A DNA stretch of 64,000 nt. It comes from Gammaproteobacteria bacterium (lineage in GTDB: Bacteria > Pseudomonadota > Gammaproteobacteria > Pseudomonadales > Pseudomonadaceae). Where the stretch lies: positions 20,560 through 84,559 of the forward strand of contig CAJCIO010000016.1 in NCBI GenBank assembly GCA_903970465.1. Reading direction: 5' to 3'. The notes under the pieces were generated by a model. The model was given only the letters and a program-made list of their open reading frames with translations, had not been told where the DNA came from and made no database searches. Made by a program: the position numbers and the translations under genes. Of the stretch, positions 58,779 to 64,000 are shown one piece after another (position 1 is the first letter of the stretch; each line of letters opens with the position of its first letter).

Positions 58779-60005
58779 CTATTTAGCCCGCAACGCCTCA
58801 CGCAGGTCCTTCACATCCCCGCTCGATACCGCTGGCGCAGCATTGCCCCAACTGTTGCGCACATAGGTCAGTACTGCCGCGACGTTGTCATCCGAGAGGT
58901 TCCAGCCAAACGCGGGCATGGCCGGTGCCGTCGGTGCGGCATCGGTGGAACCGGCGCGACTGCCGGACAGCACCACGCGGATCATCGACGCCGGATCGCT
59001 GCCGTTCACCAGTGGCGCGCCTGCCAGTTTCGGGAACAAGCCCTCGACACCTTCACCTTTGCCGACATGACACGCCGAGCAGCGATCGGCGTAGATCGCC
59101 TTGCCGACGACCATGGTCGGATCGTTGGCGGCCAACGCCTTCGGCGCCTCGGCGGTCTTGGGGTCATCCTTGAGGTAGACCGCCACGGCCATCAGGTCTT
59201 CGTCCTTCCAGTGCTGCGAAGAATGCTCGACCTCTTCCGCCATGGGTCCGGAGGCGATATCGAAACGGTTGGCGCCGGTCTTCAAGTACTGGACGATATC
59301 CTCGGCACTCCAGCCGCCGATGCCGGAGTGAGTATCGGCAGTGATGTCCGGTGCCACCCAGCCCTGCAGATTGTTGCCGCCCAGGAAGTGGTCGTTATCG
59401 TCGCCGCCGATAATGCTCTTGGGTGTATGGCAGGTGCCGCAGTGCCCCAGCCCTTCGACCAGATAGGCACCGCGATTCCATTGCACGGATTTTTGCGGAT
59501 TGGCCTTGAACTCGCCTTGGGTGAAGTTCAGCAGGTTCCAGCCGATCAGGCTGGTGCGAATGTTGAAAGGGAAGGGCAACTGGTTGGTTTCCACCGGGTT
59601 GTCCGAGGGCTGCACGGTTTGCAGGTAGGCCCAGATCGCCATGTTGTCTTCGCGCGAAACCTTGGTGTACGCGGTAAACGGCATGGCCCCGTAGAGGCGC
59701 TTGTTGCCAGGGCTGTGGCCCTCGGACATGACCTTCTGGAAGTCCTCGAACGTCCAGCGGCCGATACCGTGGACCGGGTCCGGGGTAATGTTGGCCCCGA
59801 GCAGTTTGCCGAACGGCGTATCAAGTATCACGCCACCAGAAAACAACGGTTTGTTCGGCAAGGTGTGGCACGCGGTGCAGTCACCCAGGGTCGCCAGGTA
59901 GCGGCCTTTTTCAACCAGATTATAAGAATCGCCGCCGGTCCCGGCATGGGCGTAACCGACGGCCAGGCCCAGCAGACCGGCGCACAACGAAAGGGCGTTC
60001 TTCAT
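58779..60005 (-). CDS. Membrane dehydrogenase cytochrome c subunit (gluconate 2-dehydrogenase type)
   Basis: 408 aa. A signal peptide (about 1-21) precedes three CXXCH haem sites: C43-C46-H47, C189-C192-H193 and C309-C312-H313. This three-haem layout is typical of the cytochrome subunits of gluconate 2-dehydrogenase and alcohol dehydrogenase, which pass electrons to ubiquinone in the membrane. The ATG overlaps the flavoprotein stop by 4 bp. The exact substrate of the complex is inferred from its neighbours. Confidence 0.93.
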   Translation of the reverse strand: MKNALSLCAGLLGLAVGYAHAGTGGDSYNLVEKGRYLATLGDCTACHTLPNKPLFSGGVILDTPFGKLLGANITPDPVHGIGRWTFEDFQKVMSEGHSPGNKRLYGAMPFTAYTKVSREDNMAIWAYLQTVQPSDNPVETNQLPFPFNIRTSLIGWNLLNFTQGEFKANPQKSVQWNRGAYLVEGLGHCGTCHTPKSIIGGDDNDHFLGGNNLQGWVAPDITADTHSGIGGWSAEDIVQYLKTGANRFDIASGPMAEEVEHSSQHWKDEDLMAVAVYLKDDPKTAEAPKALAANDPTMVVGKAIYADRCSACHVGKGEGVEGLFPKLAGAPLVNGSDPASMIRVVLSGSRAGSTDAAPTAPAMPAFGWNLSDDNVAAVLTYVRNSWGNAAPAVSSGDVKDLREALRAK

Positions 60006-61765
60006 ACGCTGATCATCTCCCCAGGACGCTTGAGGTAGCGGCTGCGGATGGCATCCGCCGCCTTGAACGCCAAGGCACACACGGTGCCGGTCGGGTTGTA
60101 GCCGGGGTTCTGCGGGAAGGCCGACGAGCCCACCACGAACAGATTCGGCACGCCCCACACCTGCAGGTGCTTGTTCACCGAACTGGTGGCCGGGTCGGCG
60201 CCCATGATGAAACCGCCAACGATGTGCGAGGACTGATACGGCGCGCTGTCCCAATGGCCTTGCTGGCTTTTGACGACCATCTCGCGCGGATTCATGCTCC
60301 TGGCGATTTCCGCGACCTTGCCGATGCAGTACTTGGCCATCTTGCGATCGTTCTCCGGGAAGTCGAAGGTGATACGCAGCAGCGGACGGCCATGGGGATC
60401 GGCGTAATTGGGGTCGAGCGACAGGTAGTTGGTGCGCACCGCATAGCTGCTGGCCTCGCAACCGATGGACATGGTGCTGAGGTAGTTCTTGACCGTGGCC
60501 TGCTTCCATTTTGCGCCCCAGGTCGGGGTGCCTGGCGGGACCGGCCGCGAGTCGATGGGCGCAGCGCCAATCGGCGTTACGCGAGTGCTGCCGCCACCCA
60601 TGAAGCCCAGGCCGGAGTGGTCGAAGTTGTCATTGTTGAATTCGTCGATGCCCATGCCGATGGCGCCGCCACCGATGAACGGGTTGAAGTTCTTGTCATC
60701 GAAGAACATCTGCACGCTGTTGGCGGTCTGGTAGGCGTAGTTGCGCCCAGTGGTGCCGGTATTGCTGATCGGGTCGTATGGCTTGCCGACCCCGGAAAGC
60801 AGCATCAGTCGCACGTTTTCGAAGATGAACGCCGAGATCACCACCAAGTCTGCCGGCTGCTCGAATTCATCGCCATTGGCATCCACATAGATGATCCCGG
60901 TGGCCTTGGTGCCGGTGCTGTCCATTACCACCTTGAGCACTTCGGCGTTGGTCACCGCGGTAAAGTTGGGCTTGCGGATCAACGCCGGCAGCACGGTGGT
61001 GATGGCGCTGGCCTTGGAGTAGTTGGCGCAGCCGTAGTTGGTGCAGAAACCGCAATAGGTGCACGGCCCCATCTTCACCCCAAGGGAGTTGGTGTAAGGC
61101 TGCGAGACCAACGCCGAGGGCACCGGAAACGGCTTGTAGCCCAGGTTGCGCGCCGCTTCGGCGAACAGGGTCGGGGCGTAGGTCTGCAGGGTTGGCGGGT
61201 TGGGGTATTCAGCCGAGCGTGCGCCTTCGAAGGTGTTGCCGCCTTCGATGATCTGGCCCTTGATGTTGCCGGCCTTGCCGGACACGCCCGCCAGGCGATC
61301 GAAGGCGGCGTAGTAGGGTTCCATTTCTTCCCAGTCGGTGCCCCAGTCCTGCAGGGTCAACTCGGCCGGCATTTCCTTGCCATAGCGTTCGGTGAGGTAA
61401 CTGTGCAGGCGAAATTCGTGGGGCTGGAAACGAAACGTGATCCCTGCCCAGTGGTTGCCGGCGCCGCCTGTACCGTTGCCAGGGTGGAACGAGCCCCAAG
61501 TGCGCATCGGCAACGCGGTTTCGCTGGCGCTGTTGCGCATGGTGCAGGTGTTCTGCTTGGTCCGCAGCATCAGCTCCTGGCGACGGTTGTAGCGCAGCTC
61601 GTCAGCCGCGGAGGCGAGGTTGAAATCGCTGGCAGTGTCGCGCCAGGGGCCGCGTTCGAAGCCGATGACGTTCAGGCCGGTGTCGGCCAGTTCGTTGGCG
61701 ATGATGGATCCGGCCCAGCCGAGCCCGACAACCACGATGTCAGTGGAAGGTAGTTTCTTGGCCAT
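60002..61765 (-). CDS. GMC-family flavoprotein subunit (gluconate 2-dehydrogenase type)
   Basis: 587 aa. The FAD-binding GLGWAG lies at residues 14-19, and the conserved NPTGTVCALAFKAADAIR block at the C-terminal end. The GNGTGGAGNHWAG stretch and a cysteine-rich CTYCGFCTNYGCANYSK segment, typical of this dehydrogenase group, are also present. It would oxidise gluconate or a related polyol/sugar acid in the periplasm and pass electrons to the cytochrome subunit. No signal peptide is seen; it is probably exported with the Tat-signal small subunit. Confidence 0.92.
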   Translation of the reverse strand: MAKKLPSTDIVVVGLGWAGSIIANELADTGLNVIGFERGPWRDTASDFNLASAADELRYNRRQELMLRTKQNTCTMRNSASETALPMRTWGSFHPGNGTGGAGNHWAGITFRFQPHEFRLHSYLTERYGKEMPAELTLQDWGTDWEEMEPYYAAFDRLAGVSGKAGNIKGQIIEGGNTFEGARSAEYPNPPTLQTYAPTLFAEAARNLGYKPFPVPSALVSQPYTNSLGVKMGPCTYCGFCTNYGCANYSKASAITTVLPALIRKPNFTAVTNAEVLKVVMDSTGTKATGIIYVDANGDEFEQPADLVVISAFIFENVRLMLLSGVGKPYDPISNTGTTGRNYAYQTANSVQMFFDDKNFNPFIGGGAIGMGIDEFNNDNFDHSGLGFMGGGSTRVTPIGAAPIDSRPVPPGTPTWGAKWKQATVKNYLSTMSIGCEASSYAVRTNYLSLDPNYADPHGRPLLRITFDFPENDRKMAKYCIGKVAEIARSMNPREMVVKSQQGHWDSAPYQSSHIVGGFIMGADPATSSVNKHLQVWGVPNLFVVGSSAFPQNPGYNPTGTVCALAFKAADAIRSRYLKRPGEMISV

Positions 61766-61770
61766 GCGGA

Positions 61771-62520
61771 TTAACCCTTCTTGTTCCAGGCGGAGCTGCC
61801 GATGATGGAGAGCGGCACCAGATCGAGTTTCTGATTGTGCTGGCCGATGTAGTCGCGGTAGTCGTAGCGGGCACCGGGAAAGCCGATCATCTTCCACGAC
61901 ACCATTTCACGGTTGCCGCCGTAGATCGGGTCGGCAAAAAAGCCTTCCATGGTGTTGCCCAGCACTTGCTGGAAAAACAGCTTGCTGTCGATACCGTCGA
62001 GTGCGGCCGTGCCGTTCTCCAGAGCGGCCAGGACCTGATCGCGCTGCTCGGCGGACAGGCCGCTGAAGGGTTTCTGGAACTGCGCCTGGCAGTATTTGCC
62101 CAATGCGGCAAGGCCCAGGGTGTAGCGCTCGCGCGGGTTAAGCGGCGACTGGTCACCTTGGGTCGGCGTGCCTTTTTCGAACGGGCCTTCGCGGTACAAG
62201 CGGGCAAAGGTGCCGTATTCACCGGCAAGCTGGCGGTCGATGAACACCGCGCAACCGGCGTCCTTGCCACTGACGCTCAGGTCGTCCGCAGGGATCAGGC
62301 GTTCGACGATGGCTTCGATTTCGCGAGCCTGCTCAGCGCTGAAAAAATGCCAGCCTGGGGTGTCGTAGTGCTGAGGACCGTTATGGTCGAAGGGAACCCA
62401 CTGGGGGACGCCGACCAGAGTTGCGGCCTTGGCGCTGGCCGCCGCGCCCACGGCGACGGTGGTGGCGGAGGTGAACAGCAGTTGCCTGCGGGTCACTCCC
62501 TTGTTGAGCTTGTCGGTCAT
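61771..62520 (-). CDS. Gluconate 2-dehydrogenase subunit 3 family protein
   Basis: 249 aa. The N-terminus has a twin-arginine signal (TRRQLLF at residues 10-16, then a hydrophobic stretch), fitting export of a folded complex with the flavoprotein. The rest (HFFSAEQAREIEAIVERLIP, MEGFFADPIYGGNREMVSWK) is typical of the subunit 3 family. First gene of the three-gene operon, 5 bp before the flavoprotein. The start at 62520 was chosen from the Tat signal position. Confidence 0.92.
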   Translation of the reverse strand: MTDKLNKGVTRRQLLFTSATTVAVGAAASAKAATLVGVPQWVPFDHNGPQHYDTPGWHFFSAEQAREIEAIVERLIPADDLSVSGKDAGCAVFIDRQLAGEYGTFARLYREGPFEKGTPTQGDQSPLNPRERYTLGLAALGKYCQAQFQKPFSGLSAEQRDQVLAALENGTAALDGIDSKLFFQQVLGNTMEGFFADPIYGGNREMVSWKMIGFPGARYDYRDYIGQHNQKLDLVPLSIIGSSAWNKKG

Positions 62521-62970
62521 GCAGGGCTCCTGCAGCAGACACCCAGCGAGCAATCCGCGAGGGGGACACGCGCCGAGGGCTGTTGCGATGTGATCACGGT
62601 TGTACCTTGTCTACGCAAGGCGAAATACTGCTCGGGTCAGGTGCGACTTTTGGTAGCGCGCGCGTTTGTTCGGGTCCGTGAAATAATCAAGCGCGTGCAA
62701 GATAAGTCATCTATATGACTGCCCGGTTTTAGCTTAGACATATTCGGACACATTTGCGCCAGTCAATCGGTAACAGACTATCGCGCAGGCTGTAACAATC
62801 GCCCAGTCCTGTCGCGAGGAGGCTTGCCCCCGACTGCGATCTGTCAGTGACGCCAAGTGCGCAGCGGTATCTGTCTGGTGCAAGCCCCCTCGCCACATGG
62901 GTTGATCTTTACGCAGTGCAATGCGATTTTGTCGAGGAAGCCATTCCGGCGTTTTCTCAAGGATCGAGTC
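62521..62970. other. Divergent control region with a REP pair
   Basis: 450 bp between the dehydrogenase operon and the glutamine-synthetase-like gene. A REP pair (62811-62896) fills the half next to the latter. A small stem CCTTG..CAAGG lies near 62605. The stretch 62640-62740 is A+T-richer and probably holds the dehydrogenase promoter. No gene seen. Confidence 0.6.
62811..62896. repeat. REP palindrome pair (GGCTTGCCCCC class)
   Basis: GTCGCGAGGAGGCTTGCCCCCGA and the facing right arm GGTGCAAGCCCCCTCGCCAC. It lies 75 bp upstream of the glutamine-synthetase-like gene. Confidence 0.8.
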
Positions 62971-64000
62971 ATGACGACCGCTTGCCCACGCTCTCTTGCC
63001 GAGCGCCTGACCGGGATTGATGAAATCGAATGCATCACCCCTGACCTCAACGGCGTGCCGCGCGGCAAGGTCATGACCGCCGAGGGCTTCCTGGAAGGAC
63101 GCCGTCTGCAATTGGCTCGTGGGGTTCTGCTGCAATGCATCATGGGCGGCTATCCAGCCGCCGAGGTCTATGGTGCCGACGATGGCGACCTGGCCTTGGT
63201 GCCTGACCTGACTCAGCTGTATCGGCTGCCCTGGAGCGATCAGCCGCGTGCGCTGGTGATCTGCGACGCCGACGAGCTCGATGGCCAGCCCTCGCGCTTG
63301 TCCACGCGAGGCCAGCTCAAGGCGGTAATCGCCCGCTATGCGGCCCTGGGATTGGCGCCGGTGGTCGCCACAGAGCTCGAGTTCTATGTGTTCGATCGTC
63401 ACCGCGATCCTCAGCAGCCCTTTTTACCGCCCGAGGGCCTGGACGGTCGTCGGGAAGACGGCGCCAGCGCCTTCAGTGTCAGCTCCAACAATGGCCTGCG
63501 GCCGTTTTTCAATGAGGTCTATCGCTGCATGGCGGCCCTGGGCCTGCCGCGCGATACCTTCATGCACGAGATGGGGGTCAGCCAGTTCGAGATCAATCTG
63601 CTGCACGGCGACCCTTTGCTGTTGGCCGATCAGACGCTGTTGTTCAAGTACCTGCTCAAGGAGGTCGGGCTCAAGCACGGCTTGATGGTGGTGTGCATGG
63701 CCAAGCCACTGGCGCACACTGCGGGCAGCTCGATGCATATCCATCAGAGCCTGGTGGCGCTGGACAGCGGCCGCAACGTGTTCAGCGATGCGGCGGGGGA
63801 GCCGACCCTGATGTTTCGTCATTTCATTGGAGGTCAGCAGGCGGCGATGGCAGATTTCACAGCCTTGCTGGCGCCGAACGTCAACTCCTACCATCGCTTC
63901 ATTCATCCCTACGCTTCGCCGAACAACGCGTGCTGGTCGCTGGACAACCGCGCGGCGGGGTTGCGTATTCCGGCCAGTTCGCCGACGGCGCAGATCGGAA
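62971..64000 (+). CDS. Glutamine-synthetase-like protein (probable gamma-glutamylpolyamine synthetase), 5' part
   Basis: The frame is open from the ATG at 62971 (AAGGA upstream) to the window end, 343 codons; the C-terminus lies outside. The N-terminal beta-grasp domain and the catalytic barrel are clear: ATELEFYVF with a metal-binding glutamate, MGVSQFEINLLHGDPLL, GSSMHIHQSL with the ATP/metal histidine, and LAPNVNSYHRFIHPYASPNN. The short N-terminus and this last block fit the PuuA/SpuI group, which glutamylates putrescine or other polyamines, rather than GlnA. The substrate is not proven. Confidence 0.88.
   Translation, partial: MTTACPRSLAERLTGIDEIECITPDLNGVPRGKVMTAEGFLEGRRLQLARGVLLQCIMGGYPAAEVYGADDGDLALVPDLTQLYRLPWSDQPRALVICDADELDGQPSRLSTRGQLKAVIARYAALGLAPVVATELEFYVFDRHRDPQQPFLPPEGLDGRREDGASAFSVSSNNGLRPFFNEVYRCMAALGLPRDTFMHEMGVSQFEINLLHGDPLLLADQTLLFKYLLKEVGLKHGLMVVCMAKPLAHTAGSSMHIHQSLVALDSGRNVFSDAAGEPTLMFRHFIGGQQAAMADFTALLAPNVNSYHRFIHPYASPNNACWSLDNRAAGLRIPASSPTAQIG

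Overview
The window reads as a Pseudomonas chromosome, most likely of the fluorescens/putida/syringae side of the genus. It is G+C-rich. It carries the conserved pseudomonad run acsA - basic amino acid ABC transporter - argR - aruCFG/astDB/astE - alaS - lysC - rsmA - tRNA-Ser - tRNA-Arg - mgtE. It also has the Pseudomonas regulators AmrZ, PhhR and RsmA, and many REP palindromes between genes. No plasmid or phage backbone, transposase or CRISPR array was seen.

Layout. 0-9 kb: start of a hybrid sensor kinase, a divergent TetR/MFS pair, a fused lysophospholipid transporter-acyltransferase, phhB and phhR (without phhA between them), and acetyl-CoA synthetase. 9-21 kb: uptake (ABC transporter), control (ArgR) and breakdown of arginine to glutamate by the succinyltransferase pathway. 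21-29.5 kb: lumazine synthase behind an FMN riboswitch, alaS, lysC, rsmA, three tRNAs and mgtE. 29.6-38.6 kb: a looser region with amrZ, an orphan phnN, a tRNA-Arg(CCT) and many small or poorly characterised genes, including a decayed acyltransferase-like gene and a very short ORF with a near-ideal ribosome binding site. 38.8-45.2 kb: a complete tetronate (probably L-threonate) catabolic cluster with a DeoR-type regulator and a GntP-type permease. 45.3-48 kb: a pirin and an ArnT-like membrane glycosyltransferase. 48.1-56.9 kb: the whole arnBCADTEF-ugd lipid A aminoarabinose operon. 57-64 kb: a Bcr-type MFS transporter, a three-subunit membrane dehydrogenase of the gluconate 2-dehydrogenase type, and the start of a glutamine-synthetase-like gene.

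How it works together. ArgR sits between the uptake genes and the arginine degradation genes, and ArgR-like half-sites lie in front of both. PhhR faces phhB, with a TyrR/PhhR-like box between them. In the tetronate cluster a dehydrogenase, isomerase, kinase and aldolase/decarboxylase together would yield dihydroxyacetone phosphate. The arn operon is coupled by 4-bp start/stop overlaps from arnB to arnF. A PmrG-like phosphatase gene lies about 14 kb before the distal (ugd) end of the operon.

I did not find a clearly new system. The best leads are the loss of phhA beside retained phhB/phhR, a GacA-box-like perfect palindrome at about -65 of a tRNA-Arg promoter, a translational FMN riboswitch platform, a probable internal lysC start, a 32-residue ORF with a strong Shine-Dalgarno, and a 38-bp tandem repeat inside a REP pair. 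All functional names rest on reading the translated sequence and on family knowledge; no database search was run.
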